Shown: piece after piece, positions 15,783 to 25,380 of the stretch
Position numbering within the stretch: position 1 is the stretch's first letter
Layout: each line of letters begins with the position of its first letter
Origin: Lachnoanaerobaculum orale
GTDB lineage: Bacteria > Bacillota > Clostridia > Lachnospirales > Lachnospiraceae
Assembly: GCF_003862485.1 (NCBI RefSeq)
Contig: NZ_RRCM01000001.1
Location: 1,195,241 to 1,259,240, forward strand
DNA: 64,000 bases
Reading direction: 5' to 3'
Position numbers and translations under genes: made by a program
The notes under the pieces: model-generated
Databases searched by the model: none
What the model saw: only the letters and a program-made list of their open reading frames with translations
What the model was told of the DNA's origin: nothing

Positions 15783-18278
15783 ATGGCGGAAAGATATACA
15801 TCTCAAGCAAAGGAGGCAATCAGGTGTGCTGAAACGGCAGCCGCAGAATTGTCGCAAAACTATGTCGGTACTGAACATCTGCTTCTCGGACTTGTACAGG
15901 AAGGTAGCGGAGTAGCGGCAAGGATACTTGAGAATAACGGAATAACAGAAGAAAAGATATTGAATTTAATAGATCAGCTTATAGTGTCAAACTATAATGT
16001 TGCAATAGAGAGTAAGCAAAATTATTCTCCGCTTGCAATAGGTGTGCTGCAGAATGCTTACAGAGAGGCTACAAGATATAAGTCCGCACTTATAGGTACC
16101 GAGCATATACTTATAGCAATCATAAAAGACAGTGCCTGCATTGCACATAAGCTGCTTTTGACTATGAACATAAATATTCAAAAGATATATATGGAAATAC
16201 TGTCTGCAATGGGTGAGGACACTGAGCGAAAAGAAAATTATGAGAGAAAACAGGGTAAATCAAGTTCTCTTTCAACACCTACACTTGACAAATACTCAAG
16301 AGATCTTACAGACCTTGCAAGAGAGGGCAGGCTTGACCCTGTGATAGGCAGAGACAATGAGACAAACAGGGTTATGCAGATACTCTCAAGAAGGACAAAG
16401 AACAACCCTGTACTTATAGGTGAGCCGGGAGTAGGTAAGACTGCGGTTGTAGAGGGACTTGCGGAGAGAATCGTTTCAAAGGAAGTACCTGATACATTGC
16501 TTGATAAAAGACTTGTTACACTTGACCTTCCGGCAATGATTGCAGGTTCAAAGTATCGCGGTGAGTTTGAGGAAAGAATTAAAAAAGTAATAAATGAAGT
16601 GCTTAATGCGGGAAATGTATTGCTTTTCCTTGACGAGCTTCATACAATCATAGGTGCGGGCGGTGCTGAAGGTGCCGTTGATGCGTCCAATATATTAAAG
16701 CCGCTGCTTGCAAGAGGTGAGCTGCAGCTTATAGGCGCAACGACTATAGATGAGTACAGAAAGCATATTGAAAAGGACTCCGCGCTTGAGAGAAGATTCC
16801 AGCCGATAATGGTGGAGGAGCCTTCACTTGAAGATGCCACGAAGATACTTCTCGGGCTTAAGCACAAGTATGAAGAGCATCACGCTGTTTCCATTACCGA
16901 CAGAGCTATAGAGAGTGCGGTAAAACTTTCAAAAAGATATATCTCGGACAGATTTTTGCCTGACAAGGCTATCGATCTTGTGGATGAGGCGGCTTCAAAG
17001 ACAAGAATCAGCAACTATATGGAGCCTGAAAAGATCAAAGAGCTGAAAGCCGAAATCGACAAGATGGAAAAAGAAAAAGAAGACGCCGTAGGTGCCGAAG
17101 AATTTGAAAGAGCCGGAGAGATAAAAGAAAAGCAGGAAAAGCTTAGAGAAAAGCAGGATAAAATAAGAGAAAAGTGGATGGAGGACAAGAGAAATAAAAA
17201 GCTTGTAGTCGATGAAGATGAAATAGCGGATGTTGTAGCCCTCTGGACAAAGATTCCTGTAAAGAAGATAACTGAAAATGATTCTCAAAGGCTAAGTAAC
17301 CTTGAAAAGGTGCTTCATGAAAGAGTGGTAGGACAACAAGAAGCCGTAAGTGCGGTAGCCAGAGCTATAAGAAGAGGCAGAGTGGGGCTTAAAGATCCTA
17401 AGAGGCCTATAGGTTCGTTCTTATTTTTGGGACCTACAGGTGTAGGAAAGACGGAGCTTTCAAAGGCGCTTGCTTACAGTATGTTCGGTTCTGAAAATGC
17501 ACTTATTCGTGTAGATATGAGTGAGTACATGGAGAAGCACTCCGTTTCAAAGATGGTCGGTTCACCTCCGGGATATGTAGGATATGAGGAGGGCGGACAG
17601 CTTTCTGAGAAAGTTCGCAGAAATCCGTACTCTGTAATACTCTTTGACGAGATAGAAAAGGCACATCCTGATGTGTTCAATATACTCTTGCAGGTGCTTG
17701 ATGACGGACATATAACAGATTCAAGCGGCAGGATGATAGACTTTAAAAATACCGTCATAATACTTACTTCAAATGCAGGTGCTCAAAGGATCGTTGAGCC
17801 TAAGCAGCTTGGATTTGCTTCAAGCTCCGATGATAAAAAGGACTATTCCGATATGAAAAACAGTGTTATGGAAGAAGTTAAGCAGATGTTCAAGCCTGAA
17901 TTCTTAAACAGAATTGACGAGACTATAGTATTCCATCAGTTGACTAAAGAAAACTTAAAAGAGATTCTTGATATACTGCTTAATGAAATCAATTCAAGAC
18001 TGGATGAGCAGATGCAGATGAATCTAAGACTTAGCGATAAGGCAAAGGAATTCCTTATAGATAAGGGGTATGATAAAAAGTACGGTGCAAGGCCTCTAAA
18101 GCGTGCATTGCAAAATGAGATAGAGGACAGAATGGCTGAGCAAATCCTGCTTGGCAATATAAAGCAGGGCGATAAAATAAAGATAGATTGTAAGGGAGAG
18201 GGTAAGGATAGAGAACTTACATTTAAGCCTGTTATCAAGCGATCAAAGCCTAAGCATATGATCACAGATTCTTTTTAG
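15783..18278 (+). CDS. clpC: ClpC, Hsp100 AAA+ unfoldase
   Basis: The 831-residue protein unfolds substrates and feeds them to ClpP. It has the N-domain with two Clp repeats (about 1-145), AAA module 1 with Walker A GEPGVGKT near 213, a middle domain with a UVR-like segment (about 420-460) that marks ClpC rather than ClpB, and AAA module 2 with GPTGVGKT near 550. Walker B motifs LLFLDELH and VILFDEIEK are intact. It is last in the GntR-mcsA-mcsB-clpC operon, before a strong terminator. Confidence 0.97.
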   Translation: MAERYTSQAKEAIRCAETAAAELSQNYVGTEHLLLGLVQEGSGVAARILENNGITEEKILNLIDQLIVSNYNVAIESKQNYSPLAIGVLQNAYREATRYKSALIGTEHILIAIIKDSACIAHKLLLTMNINIQKIYMEILSAMGEDTERKENYERKQGKSSSLSTPTLDKYSRDLTDLAREGRLDPVIGRDNETNRVMQILSRRTKNNPVLIGEPGVGKTAVVEGLAERIVSKEVPDTLLDKRLVTLDLPAMIAGSKYRGEFEERIKKVINEVLNAGNVLLFLDELHTIIGAGGAEGAVDASNILKPLLARGELQLIGATTIDEYRKHIEKDSALERRFQPIMVEEPSLEDATKILLGLKHKYEEHHAVSITDRAIESAVKLSKRYISDRFLPDKAIDLVDEAASKTRISNYMEPEKIKELKAEIDKMEKEKEDAVGAEEFERAGEIKEKQEKLREKQDKIREKWMEDKRNKKLVVDEDEIADVVALWTKIPVKKITENDSQRLSNLEKVLHERVVGQQEAVSAVARAIRRGRVGLKDPKRPIGSFLFLGPTGVGKTELSKALAYSMFGSENALIRVDMSEYMEKHSVSKMVGSPPGYVGYEEGGQLSEKVRRNPYSVILFDEIEKAHPDVFNILLQVLDDGHITDSSGRMIDFKNTVIILTSNAGAQRIVEPKQLGFASSSDDKKDYSDMKNSVMEEVKQMFKPEFLNRIDETIVFHQLTKENLKEILDILLNEINSRLDEQMQMNLRLSDKAKEFLIDKGYDKKYGARPLKRALQNEIEDRMAEQILLGNIKQGDKIKIDCKGEGKDRELTFKPVIKRSKPKHMITDSF

Positions 18279-18318
18279 AATAAACTCAATTTAATTTAAC
18301 AGTATTTTGAAAAAATAT

Positions 18319-18361
18319 AAGCTGACTGATAAATGTATACAATTTTCAGTCGGCTTTTTAT
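18319..18361 (+). terminator. clpC operon terminator
   Basis: AAGCTGACTGA pairs with TCAGTCGGCTT (one T/G wobble), followed by a T run. Confidence 0.88.
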
Positions 18362-18459
18362 TTTTATAAAAAAGTTAGGAAATATAAAAGCAAATATATA
18401 AAAAATATGATATGATAGATATTACACAGAGATTTGTTGTTATATTTAAGGTGAGTATG

Positions 18460-19134
18460 ATGAATGAAAAAATCATAGAAGTAAAAGGACTGTATAAGTT
18501 TTATAAAGCAGGTGAGACGGTGGTACATGCTCTTGACGGACTGGATTTTACTATAAATAAGGGTGAGTTCGTGGCAATAGTCGGTCCCTCAGGTTCAGGA
18601 AAGTCTACACTTTTAAATATGCTTGCAGGACTTGAAAAGCCCACAAAGGGCGAGATAATAATAAACGGTAAACATCTTGAGAAACTTAAAGAAAACCAGC
18701 TTGTTGCGTTTAGAAGAAATAATGTGGGCTTTATTTTCCAATCTTATAATCTTTTGCCCACTATGAATGCGCTTGACAATGTGGCGCTTCCGCTTGTATT
18801 TAGAGGGGTGGACGTAAAGAAGCGAATTGAAATTGCAAAAAAATATCTGACATTAGTGGGACTTGAAAAACAGATATATCAAAACGGAAATGCTATGAGC
18901 GGCGGGCAGCAACAAAGAGTGGGAATTGCCAGAGCATTGGCGATGCAGCCCAAAATTATATTTGCAGATGAGCCTACCGGAAACCTTGACACAAAAACAA
19001 GTGCGGAGGTACTTGAACTTATGAAGCATATAGTAAAAGAAGAGAATCAGACACTTATTATGGTTACACATGACAATGATATAGCTAAGGTTGCGGACAG
19101 ACAAATAAGGATCGTGGATGGAAAGGCGGTATAA
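18460..19134 (+). CDS. ABC transporter ATPase, MacB/LolD type
   Basis: The protein of about 224 residues has Walker A GPSGSGKST, Q-loop FIFQSYNLLP, signature MSGGQQQRVGIARAL and Walker B IIFADEPTGNLD, the pattern of MacB/LolD-type ATPases that power FtsX-like permeases. AAGGTGAG lies just before two consecutive ATGs at 18457 and 18460; an upstream ATG at 18412 has no binding site. It heads an operon with the accessory protein and permease. The substrate is unknown. Confidence 0.92.
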   Translation: MNEKIIEVKGLYKFYKAGETVVHALDGLDFTINKGEFVAIVGPSGSGKSTLLNMLAGLEKPTKGEIIINGKHLEKLKENQLVAFRRNNVGFIFQSYNLLPTMNALDNVALPLVFRGVDVKKRIEIAKKYLTLVGLEKQIYQNGNAMSGGQQQRVGIARALAMQPKIIFADEPTGNLDTKTSAEVLELMKHIVKEENQTLIMVTHDNDIAKVADRQIRIVDGKAV

Positions 19135-19139
19135 CGAGT

Positions 19140-20885
19140 ATGAGAAGTATCAGGAAAATTTTCGGAATATTTTTAGTTTTTATAACGATATTGCTTTTGC
19201 CTTTGCAAAGCTTTGGCAAGCCCAAAAACATAGAGGGCAACGGAGTATTTCATCAGGACAAGATACCTGTGGGTAAGACAGGTAAGATAATGAGCGTTAC
19301 CTTCTATGTGGAGACAGGTTCCGACTACGGTGACGCTTGGGCAGGTATAGCATATGATGACGGAGATGATGAAGATGATGTGGAGTTTCCTTTTGAACTT
19401 ACCTCAGAGACCACGGACAGAAAGCATGTGGGTAAGATAACCAAGGGTAAAAAGAAAAATATCACTATTTCAGCCAGAGTAAGAAGGGATATTCCCGAAG
19501 GTTACTACGGCATACCTGTATATCTGGCAGATGATAAGGACAGCGGCAGGGGCATACAGGAATATATAAATGTATATATTCAAAAATCTGCCGCCAATGA
19601 AAGCAGTAATGAATCCGAAGCTGTGAAAGATGTGGATTTTACTATAGGTGAGGGACAGGCTACACCAAGGGGAAAGTATCCCGATGTTCTTAATTTCAGC
19701 CTGAATATGGCAAATACCGGAAAACTTACCGCATTTGACGTTACTGCACATATGGTAATGGATAAGGACAGTACGGTTTTTCCTTTTGAGATAAACGATG
19801 CAAACTATGACAGACATTTTGATAAGATAGAGAGCGGCGGTATGGTAAGTCTTGACTACAGCTTTGCCATACAAAAAAACACCTATACCGGATACTATCC
19901 TATAAAACTTGAGATAAATTATCGTGACAGCAGCGAAGGGGAACTAAAAAAGGCTGAGGAGCAGTTCTTTGTACATATTGATAATAAGGATAAGGATGAG
20001 ACCACGACCGCTGCAGGTGAGTTTAACCCTAATGACAGAACCAAGGCAAGAATAGTGGTGGACAGCTACAGAACGGAGCCTAAGGACGTCTTTGCCGGAG
20101 AGAGCTTTGAGCTCTTTATAACAATGAAGAACGCTTCCGCAAGTGTGCCGGCAAGCAATATCTTATTTACATTGGAATCCGAAAAGGCAAATGACAGTGC
20201 GGTTTTCAGCATGGAAGAAGGTTCAAGTTCTCATGCGGTCAATTCACTGCCTGCCAATCAGACTACGGAACTTAAGCTTAGAATGACTGCAAGAGCAGGT
20301 GTCGATCAGAGATCATATTCTATAACGATAAATGAACAGTACGATTCGCCTGAGTTTAAAAATGCTACAGACAAGGTAACTGTAGATATTCCTGTAAAGC
20401 AGGTGGCAAGGATGAATGTCGGAAGCTTTGATATAAATCCCGATACAATAAGCGTAGGGGACGACTCAAATGTCACTTTTCAGATAAATAACACGGGAAA
20501 AGTGGTACTTTATAATCTTATGGCAAAATTCAGAGCGGATTCAATCAAAGAAAATGAAGCTTATATAGGTAATATAAAGCCCGGTGAAAGCGGAAATGTG
20601 GATGTGAATCTGACGGGAAAAGCGGTAACAAGCGATGACGGTAAGATAAACTTGATTATAAGTTATGAGGATGAAAACGGTAATGTAACCGAGGAGACTA
20701 AAGATTTTATATTAAATGTCACGGAAGCAGCCGAGGAAGAAACCGATATTGCAGAACCTGATATAGCGGATAATGAAACTAATCACTTTAATGTAGTTCC
20801 TTTTATTATTGCAGGTGCTTTAGTTGCGGCTGTTATATTGATTGTTGTATTGAAGAAGAGAAAGAATAAGAAGGAGCAGGTATAA
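19140..20885 (+). CDS. secreted, membrane-anchored accessory protein of the ABC exporter
   Basis: The 581-residue protein has an N-terminal signal peptide (about 1-26), a long external region with several immunoglobulin-like (CARDB/NEW3-like) repeats, shown by recurring NTGK, PGESGNV and FTLE-type strands, and a C-terminal membrane helix (about 552-573) followed by KKRKNKK. It starts six bases after the ATPase stop, and the permease start overlaps its stop by one base. By position it is the extracellular arm of the exporter. No enzymatic motif is visible. Confidence 0.8.
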   Translation: MRSIRKIFGIFLVFITILLLPLQSFGKPKNIEGNGVFHQDKIPVGKTGKIMSVTFYVETGSDYGDAWAGIAYDDGDDEDDVEFPFELTSETTDRKHVGKITKGKKKNITISARVRRDIPEGYYGIPVYLADDKDSGRGIQEYINVYIQKSAANESSNESEAVKDVDFTIGEGQATPRGKYPDVLNFSLNMANTGKLTAFDVTAHMVMDKDSTVFPFEINDANYDRHFDKIESGGMVSLDYSFAIQKNTYTGYYPIKLEINYRDSSEGELKKAEEQFFVHIDNKDKDETTTAAGEFNPNDRTKARIVVDSYRTEPKDVFAGESFELFITMKNASASVPASNILFTLESEKANDSAVFSMEEGSSSHAVNSLPANQTTELKLRMTARAGVDQRSYSITINEQYDSPEFKNATDKVTVDIPVKQVARMNVGSFDINPDTISVGDDSNVTFQINNTGKVVLYNLMAKFRADSIKENEAYIGNIKPGESGNVDVNLTGKAVTSDDGKINLIISYEDENGNVTEETKDFILNVTEAAEEETDIAEPDIADNETNHFNVVPFIIAGALVAAVILIVVLKKRKNKKEQV

Positions 20886-22243
20886 TGAAAGTACTTGATT
20901 TACTCAAATTAAGTATTTCAAATCTTAAAAGAAGAAAGCTGAGAACTGTGCTTACAGTGCTTGGTGTAATGATAGGTACCGCTTCCGTGGTTACGATGCT
21001 CTCGCTTGGTATAGGACTTGACGAGCTTAACAAAGAGAGTATCGCACAGTCGGGATCTTTAAAGGCGATTGATGTATCCGTTCCGTATACGAGACAGAAT
21101 GATACAAGCAAAAAGTCAGAGCCCATATACATAAAAGATGAAACGATAAAATCTTTTTCAAGGCTTGAACATGTAGAGGGAGTATCGCCTGTATTGTCAA
21201 CATCCGTTATTGTAATGCAGGGTCCGTATATGTTGAGAGAACAGATATACGGTGTAGGTGACGACTACATGGATGAGATACAGCTTGAGAGCGGTCACCT
21301 GCCTAAAGATAAGAAAAAACTTGAGTTTGTGTACGGGAATTTTGTAATAAGAGATTTTTTTAATCAGAAGAAGCCAAGTGAGTCTTTTTATGATACAAAT
21401 AAGCTTCCGAATGTTGACTACTATAAGCCTATGTTTGTTATTTTTGATACGGATTCCTTTGAAAAGGCAAATGCAGGCGGTGAGAATGCACCAAAGCCTC
21501 CAAAGAAATACATCATTGAAACGGCAGGTGTTGTAAAGGGCGGTGCATCTATGGATGAATATGACAATTATAATAATTACAGCTACGGAATCTACTGTAA
21601 TATAGATGCTCTAAAGGTGATATTAAAGAAAATATATAAAAACAGACTTATCCCGGATCAGCCCACTACAAAAAAAGGCAAACCTCTAAAGTATCTCGTA
21701 TATGATTCGGCAAAGGTTTATGTGGATGATATGAAAAATGTAATGGCGGTGCAAAAACAAATCACGGAGATGGGTTATCAGGCCGAGTCACAGATGGAGT
21801 GGATTGAGCAGAGTAAGGCTTCTACAAATATGATTCAGATGGTGCTTGGCGGCATAGGAGCGGTATCACTTTTTGTTGCATCTATAGGTATCGCCAATAC
21901 CATGATGATGAGTATATATGAGAGAACCAAAGAAATAGGAATCATGAAGGTCTTAGGCTGTGATATGAACCGTATCAGAGATATGTTTCTTATAGAGTCG
22001 GGTGCCATAGGACTTATAGGCGGCTTGACCGGAGTGATTTTTAGTTTTATTATTTCAATTGTAATAAATGCTTTAGGCGTTGCCGCTTCAGTTTCGGGAG
22101 TTGAGGGAGATATTTCCAGAATACCGCTTTGGTTTGTAGTATCCGCAATAATCTTTGCAGTCATAATAGGTATGCTGGCAGGATTTTTCCCTTCACTTAG
22201 GGCTATGAAGCTGAGTCCGCTTACAGCACTTAGAAACGATTAG
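20885..22243 (+). CDS. MacB/FtsX-type ABC permease
   Basis: The 452-residue permease has the N-terminal block LKRRKLRTVLTVLGVMIGTASVV, read here as LKRRKLRTVLTV then LGVMIGTASVV, a large external domain (about 45-310), and three C-terminal helices with the FtsX signature SIYERTKEIGIMKVLGCD. This is the four-helix mechanotransmission topology of MacB. It overlaps the accessory gene in TAATG. The purine genes follow after eight bases, so they may be on the same transcript. Confidence 0.92.
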   Translation: MKVLDLLKLSISNLKRRKLRTVLTVLGVMIGTASVVTMLSLGIGLDELNKESIAQSGSLKAIDVSVPYTRQNDTSKKSEPIYIKDETIKSFSRLEHVEGVSPVLSTSVIVMQGPYMLREQIYGVGDDYMDEIQLESGHLPKDKKKLEFVYGNFVIRDFFNQKKPSESFYDTNKLPNVDYYKPMFVIFDTDSFEKANAGGENAPKPPKKYIIETAGVVKGGASMDEYDNYNNYSYGIYCNIDALKVILKKIYKNRLIPDQPTTKKGKPLKYLVYDSAKVYVDDMKNVMAVQKQITEMGYQAESQMEWIEQSKASTNMIQMVLGGIGAVSLFVASIGIANTMMMSIYERTKEIGIMKVLGCDMNRIRDMFLIESGAIGLIGGLTGVIFSFIISIVINALGVAASVSGVEGDISRIPLWFVVSAIIFAVIIGMLAGFFPSLRAMKLSPLTALRND

Positions 22244-22251
22244 GAGGTTTT

Positions 22252-22950
22252 ATGTTTGATTATCTGGCAGCTAAAGAGTATCCGGGCAGAGGTATCATAT
22301 TAGGCAAATCTGAGAATAACAGGGCCGTATTTGCGTACTTTATCATGGGAAGGAGTACCAACTCGAGAAACAGAGTATTTGAGGTAAGTAATGACGATAT
22401 AAAGACAAAGGCTTTTGATGAGAGTCTTTTAAGCGATCCTTCACTTATAATATACTCACCTGTACGTGTTCTCGGAAAGAAAATCATTGTAACAAACGGA
22501 GATCAGACAGATACAATATATGAGTATCTTAAGGATAAAAAGACTTTTGAGGATGCGCTGTATACAAGAACTTTTGAACCTGATGCACCGAATTTCACTC
22601 CGAGAATATCAGGGCTTATAGACATTGAATCAGGACTCAAACTGAAACTTTCCATATTAAAAAGTGATGAGGGAGACGAGTCTCAAGCACTTAGATTTTT
22701 CTATAACTATGACAACCCGAAACCGGGTGAAGGATTTTTAATCCACACCTACAAAGAAAACTCGGATCCGCTAAAAAGCTTTGAAGGCGAGCCTGTTAAG
22801 GTAAGTTTAAAGGGAAGCATAGATGAATTTTGTAATTCACTGTGGAATTCTCTTAATACCGACAATAAAATATCACTTGCGGTAAGATATATTGATATGG
22901 CTACAGGCAAGTATGAGCAAATAATCAAGAATAAATTGGAGGGTATCTAA
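22252..22950 (+). CDS. purO: IMP cyclohydrolase, archaeal PurO-like
   Basis: The 232-residue protein matches the stand-alone IMP cyclohydrolase family, with YPGRGIILGKSENN and IMGRSTNSRNRVF near the N-terminus. It closes the ring of FAICAR to give IMP, the last step of purine synthesis. This job is done in most bacteria by the N-terminal half of PurH. Its stop overlaps the next gene's ATG (TAATG), and that gene encodes only the other half of PurH, which supports the call. Confidence 0.85.
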   Translation: MFDYLAAKEYPGRGIILGKSENNRAVFAYFIMGRSTNSRNRVFEVSNDDIKTKAFDESLLSDPSLIIYSPVRVLGKKIIVTNGDQTDTIYEYLKDKKTFEDALYTRTFEPDAPNFTPRISGLIDIESGLKLKLSILKSDEGDESQALRFFYNYDNPKPGEGFLIHTYKENSDPLKSFEGEPVKVSLKGSIDEFCNSLWNSLNTDNKISLAVRYIDMATGKYEQIIKNKLEGI

Positions 22951-24128
22951 TGAAGGAACTGATTTTAAAATACGGCTGCAATCCGAATCAAAAGCCTGCA
23001 AAGATTTATATGGAAAACGACAGCGAACTTCCTATAAAGGTATTATGCGGCAATCCGGGATATATCAATCTTTTAGATGCGCTGAACGGTTGGCAGCTGG
23101 TATCTGAGCTTAAAAAGGTAAGTAATATGCCTGCAGCAACAAGTTTTAAGCATGTTTCACCTGCAGGAGCTGCCATAGGTTTAGAGCTTGATGAGGTTTT
23201 AAAAAAGATATATTGGGTAGACGATCTTACACTCAGTCCGCTTGCAAGTGCCTACGCAAGAGCCAGAGGTGCGGACAGAATGTCTTCATTCGGAGACTTT
23301 ATCGCACTTAGTGATATCTGTGATAAAGAGACCGCACTGCTTATAAAAAGAGAAGTATCGGACGGTGTGATAGCTCCGGGATTTTGTGATGAAGCACTTG
23401 AGATACTTAAGGCAAAGAAAAACGGCAAATACAATATTATTCAAATTGATGAAAATTACAGTCCTGACGATATTGAAAAAAAGCAGGTCTTCGGTATTAC
23501 TTTTGAGCAGGGGCACAACAATCTGGATATAAATAAGTCGCTACTTGAAAATATTGTAACAAAAAATAAGAATCTTCCTGAAGATAAGAAACTTGATTTG
23601 CTCATCTCATTGATAATATTAAAGTATACTCAGTCAAATTCCGTATGCTATGTAAAAGACGGGCAGGCAATAGGTATAGGTGCCGGGCAGCAGTCAAGGA
23701 TTCATTGTACAAGACTTGCAGGAAATAAGGCCGACAACTGGTTTTTAAGACAGGCAAAATGTGTACTTGATCTTCCTTTTAAAGACGGTATAAAAAGAGC
23801 CGACAGAGATAATGCAATAGATGTATATATCGGCGACAACAGTGTGGAAGAACTTTTATTAGACGGTATGTGGGAGCATCTTTTTACACAAAGGCCTAGT
23901 GAGTTTACAAGGGAAGCAAAAAAAGAGTGGTTAAAGAATCTAAGCGGAGTTTGTCTCGGCTCGGATGCATTTTTTCCTTTCAGCGACAATATAGAAAGAG
24001 CAAAAAGAAGCGGTGTGGAGTATATAGCACAACCGGGAGGTTCACTAAGAGATGACGCGGTTATAGAGTGTTGTGACAAGTACAATATGACAATGGCTTT
24101 CACAGGTATCAGGCTTTTCCACCACTAA
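22950..24128 (+). CDS. purH: AICAR transformylase, stand-alone (PurH C-terminal part only)
   Basis: The 392-residue protein transfers a formyl group from 10-formyl-THF to AICAR. LKYGCNPNQKPA begins it, followed by the active-site SFKHVSPAGAAIG, then SNSVCYVKDGQAIGIGAGQQ and the late YIAQPGGSLRDD. The N-terminal MGS-like cyclohydrolase domain of normal PurH is absent, and the length agrees with that. It is translationally coupled to the PurO-like gene, and the pair replaces bifunctional PurH. Confidence 0.92.
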   Translation: MKELILKYGCNPNQKPAKIYMENDSELPIKVLCGNPGYINLLDALNGWQLVSELKKVSNMPAATSFKHVSPAGAAIGLELDEVLKKIYWVDDLTLSPLASAYARARGADRMSSFGDFIALSDICDKETALLIKREVSDGVIAPGFCDEALEILKAKKNGKYNIIQIDENYSPDDIEKKQVFGITFEQGHNNLDINKSLLENIVTKNKNLPEDKKLDLLISLIILKYTQSNSVCYVKDGQAIGIGAGQQSRIHCTRLAGNKADNWFLRQAKCVLDLPFKDGIKRADRDNAIDVYIGDNSVEELLLDGMWEHLFTQRPSEFTREAKKEWLKNLSGVCLGSDAFFPFSDNIERAKRSGVEYIAQPGGSLRDDAVIECCDKYNMTMAFTGIRLFHH

Positions 24129-24147
24129 GTTTTCAAATAAATATTTG

Positions 24148-24176
24148 TTGATTTAATATATATTTTATTATAAAAT
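24148..24176 (+). promoter_or_regulatory. galE promoter
   Basis: TTGATT (24148-24153), 17 bases, TAAAAT (24171-24176), 55 bases before the start. Confidence 0.6.
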
Positions 24177-24230
24177 TTAAATAATCAATATATTTATTAC
24201 AGTTTAAAAAACTGATATTTTGGAGGATTT

Positions 24231-25298
24231 ATGTCAATATTAGTTACCGGAGGTGCCGGTTATATTGGAAGTCATACCTGCGTTGAACTCTTGAATGCAG
24301 GATATGAAGTAGTTGTAGTAGATAATTTGGTAAATTCATCAAGGGAATCTCTAAAAAGAGTTGAAGAGATTACCGGAAAGTCTTTGCGTTTCTATGAGGT
24401 GGATTTATTAAACAAAAACGCTTTAACAAAAGTGTTCAAGGAAAATAAGATAGATGCGGTTATACACTTTGCAGGACTTAAGGCCGTTGGCGAGTCCGTA
24501 TATAAGCCTCTTGAGTACTATCACAACAATATCACAGGTACCTTGATTTTATGTGAAGTTATGAGAGAGTTCGGTGTTGAAAAAATAGTATTCTCTTCAA
24601 GTGCCACAGTATACGGAGACCCTAAGGTAGTGCCTATAACAGAGGATGCGCCTATGGGTGTTATTACCAACCCTTACGGAAGAACCAAGGGTATGCTTGA
24701 GCAGATTTTGACGGATATTCATACTGCAAACAATAACTTCTCCGTAATGTTGCTTAGATATTTTAACCCTATCGGAGCACATGAGTCTGGCAGAATAGGT
24801 GAAAATCCTAAGGGTATTCCGAACAATCTTTTACCGTATATTACACAGGTGGCTGTAGGCAAACTGGTTTGCCTTGGAGTGTTCGGTAATGACTATGATA
24901 CTAAGGACGGTACATGTGTCAGAGATTATATCCACGTGGTAGATCTTGCAAAGGGACATGTTAAGGCCCTTGAGAAGATGATGAAGAGTCCGGGTAAGGT
25001 GGATATTTATAACCTCGGAACAGGTATAGGATACAGTGTACTCGATGTTATAAACGCCTTTGAAAAGGTAAACGACTTAAAGATCAACTATGTGTTCAAG
25101 GACAGAAGAGCAGGTGATGTACCGGCTTGTTATGCCGACCCTACAAAGGCAGCCGAAGAGCTTGGATGGAAGGCACAAAAGAACATAGAGGATATGTGCA
25201 GAGATTCGTTCAGATGGCAAAAGAACAATCCGAACGGATTTGAAGAGGACAATTCGGATATAGTTGTCAGAAAAGACGCTTCAGTTATGAGAAAGTAA
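24231..25298 (+). CDS. galE: UDP-glucose 4-epimerase
   Basis: The 355-residue short-chain dehydrogenase-fold enzyme interconverts UDP-glucose and UDP-galactose with bound NAD. The GGAGYIGSHTCVELL nucleotide loop is at the start, VIHFAGLKAVGES follows, then the catalytic Ser region VFSSSATVYGDP and Tyr-x3-Lys in NPYGRTKG. The C-terminal NLGTGIGYSVLDVI completes the fold. TTGGAGG precedes the ATG. It stands alone, with its own promoter. A weak hairpin (25314-25344) follows. Confidence 0.95.
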   Translation: MSILVTGGAGYIGSHTCVELLNAGYEVVVVDNLVNSSRESLKRVEEITGKSLRFYEVDLLNKNALTKVFKENKIDAVIHFAGLKAVGESVYKPLEYYHNNITGTLILCEVMREFGVEKIVFSSSATVYGDPKVVPITEDAPMGVITNPYGRTKGMLEQILTDIHTANNNFSVMLLRYFNPIGAHESGRIGENPKGIPNNLLPYITQVAVGKLVCLGVFGNDYDTKDGTCVRDYIHVVDLAKGHVKALEKMMKSPGKVDIYNLGTGIGYSVLDVINAFEKVNDLKINYVFKDRRAGDVPACYADPTKAAEELGWKAQKNIEDMCRDSFRWQKNNPNGFEEDNSDIVVRKDASVMRK

Positions 25299-25380
25299 AT
25301 TAGTGTAGGTTTTGGGGCTTTAAGGTAATTATCCATAAAGTCCCTGACCGCTTTGTACAATTTAATAAATAAAGGAGATT

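Noticed and set aside
25314-25344. Hairpin after galE as a riboswitch for the YifB gene
   Set aside because: Only a simple 9-bp stem with a wobble and no conserved aptamer text; at most a weak terminator.
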